A DNA stretch of 64,000 bases, from assembly GCF_012489685.1 (NCBI RefSeq), contig NC_080044.1, positions 78,354,732 through 78,418,731 on the forward strand. Reading direction: 5' to 3'. Shown piece after piece: positions 1-11,558 of the stretch. The first letter of the stretch is position 1. Every line of letters begins with the position of its first letter. The position numbers were made by a program, and so were the translations under genes. This stretch comes from Lotus japonicus. Its lineage: Eukaryota; Streptophyta; Magnoliopsida; Fabales; Fabaceae. The notes beneath the pieces are model-generated. The model did no database searches. It was not told where the DNA came from and was given only the letters and a program-made list of their open reading frames with translations.

Positions 1-2
1 AC

Positions 3-281
3 ACAGAGTGTGTGATTTGCCTCTCAGAGTTCACAGACGGAGAGAAGGTGCGTGTTTTGCCGAAATGCAACCATGGTTTTCATGTTCGTTGCATTGACAA
101 GTGGTTGAGTTCACACTCTTCATGCCCCAAGTGCAGACAGTGCCTTCTTGAGACTAAAAAGGTTGTTGGGTCATCACAAGTACAACCACAACAACAACTA
201 GAAGCTGTGTTGCCAGTGCCAGAAATTGTTATAAGGATTGAACCACTAGCGCCAGAAGGTGTGGAACGTAGCTATAGATGA
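3..281 (+). CDS. ATL-type RING-H2 E3 ubiquitin ligase, C-terminal part (5' truncated by window edge)
   Basis: The window opens inside the coding region. The visible 92 residues start at the TECVIC of a RING-H2 finger with the ATL spacing C-x2-C-x15-C-x-H-x2-H-x2-C-x10-C-P-x-C, then a 47-residue tail ending in GVERSYR and a TGA stop codon. ATL proteins are membrane-anchored ubiquitin ligases that use the RING-H2 finger to recruit an E2 enzyme. The finger ([28 protein letters not shown]) is closest in my memory to the ATL74-ATL78 group. The transmembrane helix and GLD motif expected in this family lie outside the window. The copy at 2434-2979 is nearly identical in the shared part, so the two are tandem duplicates; the similarity continues into the 3' untranslated DNA (about 330-480 versus 3520-3680). 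This copy keeps the tail that the neighbour lost. Family assignment is firm; the exact paralogue is not. Confidence 0.93.
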   Translation, partial: TECVICLSEFTDGEKVRVLPKCNHGFHVRCIDKWLSSHSSCPKCRQCLLETKKVVGSSQVQPQQQLEAVLPVPEIVIRIEPLAPEGVERSYR

Positions 282-2350
282 CCAAACAAATCAGAGATCA
301 TTATAGATCACTGCGGTTTTTAATTTATTTGTTGCTGAATTGATGTTTATTACAACTGAAAATTTCAGTTGGCTCACGTTTTGACCCAAACTGTATAAAA
401 AAACTAGTTCAAATTTTGTGGACATTAATTATTTTTGCCCAAGACAATTTTCCAGATGAATCGAACTTTTCTGCACTGCAAGTACTGAAGCATGTAAATT
501 TGTAACTCCCATGCATACTCATATTTTTTATTTATTTCACATTCCAGAATTTCATTAGTAGAATAAAAATTATAGGGGACTGAAGATTTCAATCCCAAAT
601 TTAAAAATTTATTTAAAGGGAATCAAGCAAATAACCAACCACCCGTCAATACTCTTTGTTTTATTTCTCAATGAATTATATTTTTTATCAAAAAAAAAAT
701 GTTTGAGGTATACAAATTATATACTAAAAAATAAGGATAAAAACCTTGTTATAGAAACTTGGTATTTGATCGATAAGCAAATAAGTAGGAAACTGATAGC
801 TGATTAGTTAAATAATTGTAGTAAACTTGAGAGTTGTTTTGTAAAAAATTGGCTTAATTATATTTTTAGTCCCTATAATTTTAGGAATGTATAATTTTGG
901 TTCCTATAATTTCAATTGCTTAAATTAAAACCCCTTCATTATTTAAATCGATTTTTTTTTTTGTTTATATGGTAACTTATCATCTAGTAACTTATAGAAG
1001 AAAATTGATATATTATTACAAATTTTTATGTCAAAAGTAACACAAATCATCTTAAAATGTTTACGATAAAAATTATGATACACATCATTTTTTCCCCTTA
1101 ATTGTTATTAACCAATTAACATCTAAACTAAATTTGCCCATTTTTGAAAGTGCAACTGCATAATTGCTTAAAAATTTAAATCCTAACTAGTTGTACAGCT
1201 AATATAAATCCTAACTACAGTTGTCACTAAAATAGATGTGAGCCAATGTTTTTAATAGAATCCACGTGAATTAAATTAGTCAATGAAAAATATGAAAAAT
1301 ATTAAAATGAGTGTTACTAGTATTTTTCTAATTTAGAAACAAGCCAAAATAACTAAATACTTCATTTGTCCCTAAATATAAGGTCATCTTAAGACAATTA
1401 TGCTTATTAAAAAAATATGTAATGAGATGAATTAATGCATTGGTTTTAAAAAAAATTATACAATCTTCACATTTACTGTTAAATAATGTATTGAGTAGTG
1501 TAGAAAAACATTAAGTAAAATAGTTATCAAAATTTTAGAATTACAAAAGTATAAGGGTGAAAAAGAATAATAAATTAAATGTTTCTAGAAACTAGTAAGG
1601 AGCCTATATATAAAAGGACATCAAATAAATAAATATAAAAATAAATAAATAAAGGGTCTTATAATTAGAGACAGTAAAAGTATAAAATTAGTGAAACTGG
1701 TCGCATCTAGAAGAGTGTTCGACCTAGCAACCGGAAAGTTGAGAAGAAAATCTATATTTACCCTACATTAATCTTAATTTTCTCATTATATGAGATAGTT
1801 TTCGTTTGGTTAATTATTCTCTATCTAATCTAATTATCCAATTCCTTTTTAACATGAATACTTATTTGTTCTTGAATGTTGTTATTCATTCATAATTTTC
1901 ACTTTATTTACATCTCAATTATATTTATCTTTCTTTTCTTTTTCAATCCTATTATATTATCACTTCTGTCCATTTTATTCACACTAGCTTAATTACACTT
2001 TTTCATTTTAACACTTGTATAAACTTTTTGTTCACTTGAACAACTAGTATTTTTCCAAGTACCCACCTTCTCATCTTTTGCGATTTTTAACAATTGAAAT
2101 CCAATTAAGGAGATCACCAAGCAGATCAAATCTTAATATGCCTATAGTATTGCCCTCTTGGCCTCTCATATCTTCAAGTACTGAAGATCTTGGTCTTGAT
2201 TTCTTTTATTAGAAAAACATTAAAACCCCTGTTCTGCCAAAACCCCTTAGGAATATTCTAATCATTAATCAACAAGCAAGATCACTCACCAAACAGTAAA
2301 AGTTGCATCATCTTATGAAATCCAGATACCATATCCAACCATGTTAACCC
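282..2350. other. Intergenic spacer between tandem ATL genes
   Basis: AT-rich DNA. The first 200 bases are the 3' untranslated region of the upstream ATL gene, including the palindrome ctgaaaatttcag near 357-369, also present after the second copy. A stretch from about 852 (ggcttaattatatttttagt) looks like one end of a common plant MITE, but I could not find its partner end. No coding potential is seen. Confidence 0.6.
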
Positions 2351-2353
2351 CCC

Positions 2354-2362
2354 TATATAAAT
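2354..2362 (+). promoter_or_regulatory. TATA box of the second ATL gene
   Basis: The sequence tatataaat lies 72 bases before the ATG at 2434, followed by a C/A-rich leader with several CAACAA runs. The distance fits a TATA box with a 5' untranslated region of about 45 bases. This is a sequence match only. Confidence 0.6.
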
Positions 2363-2433
2363 ATACAACCCCCTATGTAACCACCTGATCAACTCAAGCT
2401 CTAACAAACTCATCAACAACAAACAACAACAGC

Positions 2434-2979
2434 ATGGATGCTTCAACTTCCTTCACCCATGACCTTGTTGTGGAATACTCCCCCCATACAAGAAAGCTAC
2501 TCCTTCAATTTCCACTTCACAATCAATTATCACCCACTTCCTCACCTTCCATCAAGAACTCAACAACAGATTCATACTTCGGAAACAGCGAATTCGATTC
2601 AAACGCTATCATGATACTAGCTGTCATATTGTGTGCTCTCATCTGCTCACTGGGGTTGAACTCCATCATCAGGTGTGGGTTGAGATTCTCCAGCATAGTC
2701 ATCAACGATTATAGCGAGACCAACAACAATAGTGCTTCACCTCAATTGGCCAATAAAGGGATCAAGAAAAAAGCTCTTAAGAAATTCCCAACAGTAAACT
2801 ATACAGCAGAGCTGAAACTACCTGGTTTGGATACAGAGTGTGTGATATGCCTCTCTGAGTTCACCAACGGAGAGAAGGTGCGTGTTTTGCCGAAATGCAA
2901 CCATGGTTTTCACGTTCGTTGCATTGACCAGTGGCTGAGTTCACACTCTTCATGCCCCAAGTGCAGACTGTGCCAGTGA
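2434..2979 (+). CDS. ATL-type RING-H2 E3 ubiquitin ligase, C-terminus replaced by a transposon-supplied stop codon
   Basis: A single-exon gene of 181 codons. There is a polar N-terminus, one transmembrane helix at about residues 58-80 (from [19 protein letters not shown]), a basic linker, the GLD motif just before the finger, and a full RING-H2 finger with ligands C136, C139, C155, H157, H160, C163, C174 and C177. This is the usual ATL plan, and ATL proteins ubiquitinate targets at membranes. The reading frame runs 4 codons past the last zinc ligand and then hits TGA, which is formed by the first bases of a hAT-type insertion at 2974. The normal tail of about 46 residues lies stranded at 3341-3478. 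Because all zinc ligands are intact, the truncated protein may still bind an E2, but it lacks the tail conserved in the upstream copy. The ATG is the first in frame after the TATA box at 2354. Confidence 0.93.
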   Translation: MDASTSFTHDLVVEYSPHTRKLLLQFPLHNQLSPTSSPSIKNSTTDSYFGNSEFDSNAIMILAVILCALICSLGLNSIIRCGLRFSSIVINDYSETNNNSASPQLANKGIKKKALKKFPTVNYTAELKLPGLDTECVICLSEFTNGEKVRVLPKCNHGFHVRCIDQWLSSHSSCPKCRLCQ

Positions 2980-3335
2980 CAGATCCAGAAATTTTATTTA
3001 GTGAGGGCAATAAATACATATAAATTTGTACACAAAAAAAATACATATATTAATAGAAGTGAGGACATTTTTTACCAAAGAGGACACAAGTGAGCACATT
3101 TTTACCAAATGGACCATAAAAAACAACTTATTTTTACTATTCAAGTGAGGGCATTTAACAATGTGTGACACAAGTGAAAGCATTTAGCAATGTGGAACAT
3201 AAGTGAAGACATTTTTTATCAAATAAGCCATAAAAAATTACATATTTTTACTACTCAATTTTTTTTTTCTAATGTATTTTCCAAAATTAAGTGAGGGCAA
3301 GTGCCCTCATACCCAACCACTTGCATCCGTCACTG
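2974..3335. mobile_element. hAT-type MITE inserted in the ATL coding region
   Basis: This 362-bp insertion is flanked by an 8-bp target duplication, gactgtgc (2966-2973) and gacagtgc (3336-3343), with one difference. The ends are inverted repeats: cagtgacagatcca at the left and the reverse of cagtgacggatgca at the right. Eight-bp duplications and CAGTG-type ends are typical of the hAT superfamily. It has no coding capacity, so it must have been moved by a transposase from elsewhere. The interior has the repeated phrase gtgagggca. A second, older member of the same family is at 61695-62945. Confidence 0.9.
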
Positions 3336-3340
3336 GACAG

Positions 3341-3478
3341 TGCCTTCTTGAGACTCAGAAGGTTATTGGGTCATCACAAATACAACTACAACAACAACAA
3401 GTTGTGTTGCCAGTGCCAGAAGTTGTTATAAGAATTGAACCATTAGAGCCAGAAGGTGTGGAGCGTAGCTATAGATGA
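3341..3478 (+). pseudogene. Orphaned C-terminal tail of the second ATL gene
   Basis: Codons matching the tail of the upstream copy (CLLETQKV...GVERSYR, then stop) resume directly after the right target duplication of the hAT-type MITE. The tail is still open and differs from the upstream copy by a few substitutions and a short deletion in the Gln run, so it has not decayed much since the insertion. It has no start codon of its own in the proper context and should not be translated unless the element is excised or spliced out. Confidence 0.88.
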
Positions 3479-5960
3479 CCAAATTACCAATTAGAGCCAT
3501 AATAACTGTGGTGTTTGATTTATTTATTGCTGAATTGATGTTTATTACAACTGAAAATTTCAGTTGGCTAACCTTTTGACTCCACCAAATGTATGATAAA
3601 CTAGTTCAAATTTAATGGACATATATATTGTTTTGCTCAAGACAGTTGCTAGATGGATTCAACTTTTCTGCATGACAAGGGACGGAACCAAATTGATAGA
3701 GAGGATTGAAATCTTCTGAAACCAGATTGTATCTCATTCTGCTGTCTTGCTAAAAAAATTTAGGGATATCAATTAATTAAAAAGTAAATTGTAACTTGCA
3801 CACATTCATGACCCTTTTTTAACTAACATATTTTTGAGACATGAAGTTGGAATCCAATTTCTGAATAGAAGATTTCAATCTTATCTAGAGAAATTGTTTA
3901 AGAAAAATCAAACATGTATTACTTGAATTAATCACCAACCACCTTTGGTGCTATCTTGCTCATGCTATAGGCTTCGCTGGCACGGTCTTATTGTCGGTGT
4001 TGTCACACCGCACTCATCACCTCTATTGTTGGCATTGCAACACGACCTTTGCCGCCATCACCGCTGCTATCACCTCCCTCGCTGCCATATCTATGCAAGG
4101 TTCTTCTTCCCCATTACAGGAAGATGTACACTCGTATTATAATAACTATGAATCAGTTTGTAAAAGTGAAAAGAAGGAATAATACATTCATGTTCACATA
4201 TCCTAATTTGAATATTGTGGTAATCCTTAGTCAACAAGGAGTTCCAAATAATGGTTGTTAAGGTTTTGCGTTAATTGAAAATGCATTTGAAACCATTTTG
4301 AGGAGTTTTTCCCTTATTCCTATCATCTGAATGAAGTTACATTAAATATTTGATCTGAAAAGTTTTGCAATCGTTTGATGATATATGTAGTTTAAATTGA
4401 AGAAAAAAAAAACTAAATTATTGAGCAATTTTTTTTAACAATATTATTGAGCAAATTAAACGAACATAAAATTGATAATAGGAAACTCTGATCAGTAAAT
4501 CCCTGTCCGTGCATTTGTATTTTTGTCGTATATAATGAGCACAATAACATTAAAGTTACAGGACATGCATGACAGCAATTAAATTAAGGACTATAATATT
4601 ATTCCTGCTTGTAATTTAATTTGTGCTAATGGGTCTGCTTAATGCTTTATCTCCTTTCAAGATCTTAATTAAGTTTAATCTTCCTAGTGATTTCAAGATT
4701 AAATATTTTACTTTTTGGCTTTTGCTACCTGCTAGGTTCTTTTCTTCTTTCTTTTTGTTCTTTGGTCCTTTATTTATTAGGTTACTCCACTTCAGACATT
4801 GATTTACATTTCCACGCGCGCGTAGCTAGGTTAAGATCTAAACTGATAAAACTTTTCATTTGTTAACTCACATCTATTACGCATTACTTGAAAAAAATAA
4901 ACTTAGTAAGACATGCTGATTCGGTGAATCTGCTTCCTATCCACAAACAATTATACCATTTTGCATTCTAATTTCTTATCTTAAAAAGACATAGCTAACC
5001 ACATAAACTTATATTCATGTGGAACTTATCAACCCTTAACACGTAGACATATGATATTGTGAGCCATTCATAATGATCATCTAGCTACGATATATATTGG
5101 GGCCGGGTACAGTAGACTAATATTAAACATCAAGTAGGATATATTAACCCAAGGCTAGCCATGCTCTATTAAAAAATTAGAGATTACATTAAGTGGATAA
5201 GCGTCTCTCAACAAACCATTCTTCAATATATATTCGGTGACTGATATTGTTTCTTTTTTATGATTAATTTTAATAAAAATAATATTATTTTTGTTTACAT
5301 TTTTATCACGTACCAAAATTTAAGTTTGATGGTAAATTTTAAAGTTTTCAAAATTTATCGATATTGATTCAAATTATAAGACAATTGAATTTAAATTATA
5401 AAATAACAAAATTATATTGATGAAAAAGAGATTTCGTACATCAGATTATGGTAACATTGGACAATTGACCAAAGCCGTGTACAAATATTTTGGGGCCTAA
5501 GAAAAAAATATTAAAGGGTTTTTTTTACAAAAATCTTAAAGAGACTTCGTATATTATAAAAAAAATATTTTTTAAATTAATCTTCTAGCTTTTTTAGCTG
5601 TAAAATAATTTATCAAAAATTTATAATCAAGAAAGGGAAGCGTAAGCATTTTGACGAGGGAGAGTGTGAAAGACTATGAATGAGAGAGATAGAATCAGTT
5701 AAGGGATAAAAGAAATTTATATTTTAGGATAAATAAATATATGAAATTATACTTATGATTTTTTTTTTGAAATGGAAATTATACTGATGATGGTATTGAA
5801 TAGTTTTAAAAGCTAAAAGAATGTTTTTTTCTAGAATATTCTGCCTTTCATTTAATTTAATGTTACTTAAAAAAATTAATTTAATGTTTGATGTAAAATA
5901 ATTGATTTTCACAATATTTTTGTCAAAATAAAAAATTTCCGCTATAATTAAATTGTGATA
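3479..5960. other. Intergenic spacer without recognised genes
   Basis: AT-rich DNA. The first 200 bases repeat the 3' flank of the upstream ATL gene. At about 3940-4110 there is a C-rich island with short overlapping open frames in several phases, none recognisable. Bases around 4814-4823 hold the unusual run cgcgcgcgt in otherwise AT-rich DNA. Nothing else is supported. Confidence 0.5.
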
Positions 5961-5964
5961 TGTT

Positions 5965-6080
5965 TGTCCCCACATGATAGCTTAAGTGGTAAGAGCTGAT
6001 TGACAGATGGGTTAGGTAAATGGGGGTCCAAGGATCAAATTCTGGCAATGCAATTAATCTTTTTGATGTATCCAGAAAAA
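5965..6080 (+). repeat. tRNA-derived SINE-like element
   Basis: The sequence tagcttaagtggtaagagct resembles an internal RNA polymerase III A box of a tRNA, and about 50 bases on, ggatcaaattctgg resembles a B box. Spacing and order fit a plant SINE head, followed by a short T-rich body. The same kind of head is seen at 51120-51225 (reverse) and 53441-53545. I cannot place the ends exactly. Confidence 0.5.
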
Positions 6081-7468
6081 ATTGTTATAGTGTTCTTACG
6101 AAGTCTATATAAGGCCTAATTTTATTTTATTTTTGGTCAAAGGCCCTAATCTGGGAGGGGTGGAAAGTATATATACTTTGAGTTAGTATGGATTGGACCG
6201 TGTAAGTTTTACATTAGCAGATCTTCTTTGTTTCTGTTTTTGTCAATAGCAGATTTTGTTTTTGGTCGAAATAGCAGATCTTATTTAGAACTTTAAGTTT
6301 TCAATTTGGGCTGGATTTTGTTCAATTTCACTTGTGGGCTAAGTAGTCAAGCTTGTTATAGGAATTAAAAACACGAAGTCAGTAACATTTAATGTTGTTG
6401 TTATTAGGTAACATCCACTTCTATTACAATTGCTATCAAACCCTCTACTATCATATTCGCGCTACCATGTTATCATGAATTTACAAAATTGACAAATATG
6501 GTGATTATTGTGACTTTACAAAATTGAAAATAACTTTTTTAAATTTGAAAAAACATAATAAACTGAATTTATATAACCGGAAACTAATTTTTATTTTTTA
6601 AAATTTTAAAACATAAAACCAAAAATTACCCAAACTAGGTGTAATTAATAATTTTCTTGTTATTTGCTAAAGGTAAAAGGCCAAAAACTATCTCATACTT
6701 CACATATAAATAAAAATAATTCTAAATTATTTTAAATTTAGTTTTACCCTAAATCATTCCACCAAATACATTCTTCTAACTTAATTCTTTCTGACCTAAT
6801 TATACTTACAATATTTTAGTCAACTTTAAAACAAACAAAAACCTAAGTAAATTTCAATAAATAAAAATCTGATCTATTTAAAAAATTTAAAACATAAGCC
6901 AAATCTATTACATGTATAAGTTTTTTTTTAGGCCCGAGTTTGATCCTTTCAAAGGCTGACATGTCCTTATAGCCTATTTAAGTCTCTGTTTTATAATAAG
7001 ATATTCAAGTGAACCGAAAAATATATTTGTAAGCATGTCAACAAACGCATAGAATAATGAGTTTTTTCTTTTGAAAGTGGCTAATGGGATAAAATATATT
7101 TAGATGATTATATTGTCTAAATCAAAATAAATAGGTTATCAATCCTTTTTTAGGGTTTTTTTATTGATTTTTTAAGGAAGTTTATATAGTTAAATCATTA
7201 TAAACATATGAATAAGTCAGTAAGCATATTATTAAAAGATATTATAATAAAAATTTAATGTAAAAATAATATTAATTTATACTTTTTTTAAATAGGTCAG
7301 CAAGTTATGCTTTTTTTTTTTGAAATTAGCAAGTTATGCTTATCTATGCGTGATATTTTTCATTAAAAAGAGCATGACATTTTTCATTAAATAGAAAATC
7401 TGCACCTTAAATATTTATTAATTTGGTCTAACCTAAGCTTCACATGTAAGCTAGGCCTATAATCTCAT
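6080..7468. other. AT-rich spacer upstream of ATG13
   Basis: No coding frame with recognisable content and no clear element ends. The last part should contain the ATG13 promoter, but no convincing TATA box stands out. Confidence 0.5.
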
Positions 7469-7665
7469 TTGAGCAACAACGGGCACTGTCAATGGGGTCC
7501 CACTCTTCCTCCCCGAAATTGTTCCACTTCTTCTTCTTCTTCTTCACTCTTTAGATTTCGTGTCAACTCAGAACACAGCGAAAGATTACACACAAACGAA
7601 CCTCTCTTCCTCTCTAAATCTTGTTTCACTCGCCATTCAACACTTCCCCCACATCACACGATAAG
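7469..7665 (+). other. ATG13: Probable 5' untranslated exon and intron border of ATG13
   Basis: A C/T-rich stretch with a TTC repeat (about 7528-7545) ends at a good donor (ataag|gtaaac, intron from 7666). A matching acceptor gtgtag ends at 7946, leaving a leader of about 75 bases before the ATG at 8022. Leader introns are common in plant housekeeping genes. The transcription start is not determined. Confidence 0.55.
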
Positions 7666-8021
7666 GTAAACTCTCTTCTCTTCGTCTCCACATACAATTT
7701 CTGCACATATTCAATTTTAGAATAGTGTGGTTTCATCAAATAAGGTAACCGATTTTATTCGTTCATAATAGTAATGCTACTTCTTGTTTTAACAAACAAT
7801 CGAACACCCTTTATGTTTATAAGTGTTCTGATTACGATGTTGTTGTTATTGTCGTATTTTTTTCTTCTTCTTAGACAACCTAGTAAGACAGATATTGCTT
7901 CTTCATGTGCATTTGGATTTTGAAGTCATTGTCTCTAATTGTGTAGGGAAATAACCTGTGATAATTGGATAGGTTTTGTTTGTTGACTTGTTGCACTTGA
8001 GTGTTGAGACCTAAAAAAGTA

Positions 8022-11000
8022 ATGGTACCTCAACCTCATGGGAGTGCACACTCTGATGCGGCGAAGACGGAACAGATAATCACTGAGTTCTTTGCGAAGA
8101 GTCTTCACATAATACTTGAATCTAGGGCGGTTTACGCGTCGTCGCGCAACTCGTGTGCTGATCAAGCAGTGTTGTCGTCTCCGTGTTCATCGGCTTCATC
8201 CTCCTCATCGAGCGTGCGGCCGAGGGATAAATGGTTCAATTTGGCGCTCCGGGAATGCCCTAGTGTGTTGGAGAATGTTGACCTCGGGCGCCGGAATAAT
8301 CTTGAGTGTGTGGTGATTGATGTGATTTTGGTGCAGAGGGCTTTGGACTGCGACCCCGTGACCTCGAGCTTTTCTCCGAAAAGGGTTCTTCCTAGGAGTT
8401 CTTTACTCAAAGAACGGTATCCGCTTTGCTGTAATGCTGGTCGAGAAGAATTTGGGATTGAGGCAAAGAGTGAAAAGATTGTAGAGAGATGGGTGATACA
8501 ATATGAGAGTAGGAAGACAAGGGATTCTAATTCTGGAAATAGGAGGTCAAGCAATAGTTCTTTGTCTAGCCTGTATAAGAAAGTAACTTTACTCGTGAGA
8601 TCTTTGTATGCCACTGTTAGACTTTTACCTGCCTATAAAATTTTTGGAGAGCTTAATTCATCTGCACAGATTCGTGACTTTACCCTCGCTCACCGCATAT
8701 CCTCAATCGTTGAGCCCTTAACCCGTAAAGAAGAGGCGGAAATGCTGAAATTTGGGTTCACTCCTGTTGATACTTCTTCTGGTAGGCTTTGCCTTTCTGT
8801 GATGTATTGCCCGTCAGCCTCAGATGTGAGCTCTGAACCATCAACTCCTTTGTTCCCACAAGTTATACCTGACTATGTTGGGAGTCCATTGGCAGATCCT
8901 TTGAGGAAGTTTCCATCACTTCCCGTGGCAGGGTTCCCATTTCCAAGGCAACATTGTGGGAATTGTGACCATTGTAGAGCCTCACCTCCATCCATTACTA
9001 ATTCAGCTGAGAAGGTATGGCGTATGCTAAGTTGCTAACCAAACCTTTTCTTTAGTTCAAATATCTTGATTTTTTAAGGCTGCCTTCTGTTTTCTGTAGT
9101 CGTTTTCTCCTGGAAAAGTAGAGTCTCGAAAATATTCTGGAGTTAAGATATCAGCTAATAGCTCACCACAGATTTCAACTTCCAGAAGCTCCAGTAGGTC
9201 TTATCCGGAGGATTTTGATGGTTCTGATTTTACTTGGCCATTTGATTTGGAGGATGACGATGCAGATCCAGGAAGCAGGTACTTTGTGACTGAATTTTAG
9301 TGGCACTTATGCTTTTTTCTTATATGCTAATCTTTGCATATGTGCAAAATATGCTCATAAGTCATAAAATGGATATAGTCCTATTGAAGAGAGATAGACA
9401 AATGTTTTATGAATACTACTTGTGGACCTAAATCCTAATCACGGTTGACCCTTTGCTTGATCAAATTTGCTTCTCTCTCTCTCTCTCAGGGCATATCCTG
9501 TTACAAAAAATAAGAGAGGATCTAAATCCATAATGAGGGTAGCTCTGGTTTAACAGGAGCACTCCCATATGTGATGTTTCTGGTCTGGGAAGCTCCAGGG
9601 TAGTAGAGTAATGAGTTCAGGGTGGACTGCATATACTGATACACAATTAACACAACCCTCTTCCCTCTCATTGAATACCTTATAAACATAGCATTATCGT
9701 CTTGACAAGCTGACAATGTATTTATCCCTGGTTCTTTAATGAACTGAGTGAACCTTTGGAACCATGCTCTGAGCAATTGCTTTAACCCATACAGTGATTT
9801 CTATAGTCTACACACTTTCTGGTTGAAGTGTGGTTCAAAGTTAGGACTCAAGAGTCACCATTTAGTAATGCATATTCACATCTAGTTGTTGTAATGGAAT
9901 TAGATGTGAATATGATTTCACTTCTATTTAGTAATGCATAGTCACCAGCCACCTTATTCCTTCCAGTTCAGAGCATTCTGTATACTGCTTTGGTTAGTTC
10001 TGAAGTGAAAGCAAGAAAAACAGGTGATAAATTATCATGTGACACAAAGTTAGAGAGGGATGCTTGGTACATGACCTTACTATCTTACACCCTTCGGGAT
10101 TGCGATGTGAAAATGAGAATCATTCGACTCTTGACTGTGTGGACTGAAAAAATGAATCTGAAGTAGATTGAACAAGTTGTACAAGCTTTAGGAAAAACAG
10201 TACCTAATGGGTTTCCAGACTCATGAAAATGTTGGGGACTCCATTCCTTAAGTGTTTTTCCTCCTTGACTAGACAAAATCAAAGGGTTTTTAAACCCTTG
10301 CTTATTGTCCTTGTTTCATTTCTTTCTGTTTCTGCTGTTTCATAACTGGTTATTGCTTGTAAATCCTTATCCTCAGCTTCATTCCACAGATTTGAGTCAC
10401 TCAGTTAAGGTTTCTAGGATTTTATTTTGAGTCATAAAATCTGAGTCTCAAACTGATTCTTTCATCCAATTTGGTGGTTTTCCATCAAATTTCCATCAGG
10501 TTTCCTTTATGTGTGCCAAGGTTTCCTGTAGTTTTCACAGAAAGGATTTTTCTTCCTTTCTCCTTCTTAATCTTGTCCTTTTGTCACCAGCTGAACCTTC
10601 ATATCTTGTATTTTTTAAGATTCTGAAGTACGTTGACCTTGACTCTTCTTGCCGAACTTCTGAGAACTTCTTGCATTATAGGTAGTGTTTTTCGGCCTAA
10701 GATCCTACCTCTCACTTATCTAAATCTTGATTGAGACCAACAAGGAACATGTATGCTCTATCATTTTCTTGTCTCTTCTGAAACCTTGCTGCATCATTTT
10801 GATTCTCCTAATTTTCATCATAGAACTAATCATAGGACATTGTCAGAAATATTCTTCATCTTAATTTCAATTTTAAATAGTCGCTACTCACCCAGATAGG
10901 GGTGTCCCCATTCAGATTCGAGTCTCGGTTCACAACTTGGATACTTTTGGGAACTTCAAGTTCATGTAATTTCTCCATGTTAAGTCAGATTCAAAGAAAA

Positions 11001-11558
11001 TATTTCATTTAGTTATATTTTAACTATCATTGACGTAAAATTTGCATGATTGTGTCTTTAATTTGGGAATTTTAACATGATTCATTGTGCGTAACCAGAG
11101 CGGAATCCTTAGATCATGGTCACATGGCTGAGGTGCTTAAAGCTGGAGGATTCTTTCCTATCAGAAAGTCACATGATGCTGCTGTCGGTGCGCTTGTACA
11201 TATGCTGAAGAAAGCACCACCTCTCCATCAAGATTTCTCCACTTCAGAACATTCTTCACTTCAGGAAGGGCTTCACCAAACTGCTACTCCTAATTCAAGA
11301 GTTAGCGTCACAACTACGCCAGTGAAGTTAGCCAATCAACAACCAAAAAAAGAACACTCGTCACACGGCAGCCGCGAAACCTTAAACAGCAATACTCTAG
11401 AGCCCAATCAAATCCTAGAGGAACCAAGACCAGTGAGTATAAAGTCTACTGGGATAACAGCAACTAGGAAAACAGCAAGTGATGCATTGGAAGAGTTCCA
11501 TGGTTACAAAAAAATGAAAAACTTGTTACTCAAGCAAGGTAGTATGCCTCAACTATAG
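8022..11558 (+). CDS. ATG13: Autophagy-related protein 13 (ATG13)
   Basis: Three coding exons: 8022-9014, 9100-9278 and 11099-11558, giving 543 residues. ATG13 is the regulatory subunit of the ATG1 kinase complex that starts autophagosome formation and is controlled by TOR phosphorylation. The N-terminal half holds the HORMA-type domain, with the family opening KTEQIITEFFAKSLHIILES near residue 14 and the ERWVIQYES segment about 150 residues in. The rest is Ser/Pro-rich and probably disordered, with the plant ATG13 block FFPIRKSHDAAVGALVHMLKKAPPL in the last exon, the segment I regard as diagnostic. All borders follow GT/AG; phases are 0 and 2. I chose the ATG at 8022 because it is the first in frame and directly precedes the conserved start. 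Intron 2 (1820 bp) contains a decayed copia retrotransposon. The ATG13a/ATG13b class cannot be decided. Confidence 0.93.
9473..9488 (+). repeat. CT microsatellite in ATG13 intron 2
   Basis: An uninterrupted run of CT dinucleotides lies in the intron, about 200 bases after the second coding exon. Likely polymorphic; no function is implied. Confidence 0.7.
9560..10330 (-). mobile_element. Decayed Ty1/copia retrotransposon fragment (reverse transcriptase) in ATG13 intron 2
   Basis: Read on the reverse strand, about 9660-9800 translates to a piece resembling the copia reverse transcriptase: a SLYGLKQ-type motif, then AWFQRFTQFIKE and, further on, an MFIRYS...GKRVVLIVY stretch. A second reverse-strand piece around 9990-10060 resembles the segment just before reverse transcriptase (NFVSHDNLSP-like). 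The region between is deleted, stop codons interrupt the frame, and no long terminal repeats are seen. It is antisense to the host gene. Boundaries are approximate. Confidence 0.7.

Noticed and set aside
3940..4261. C-rich island with three overlapping short open frames.
   Set aside because: No splice signals, domains or start context; more likely a fragment of an unidentified repeat.
8162..8614. Reverse-strand open frame of 150 codons within ATG13 exon 1.
   Set aside because: Antisense to a well-supported conserved exon, with no family match.
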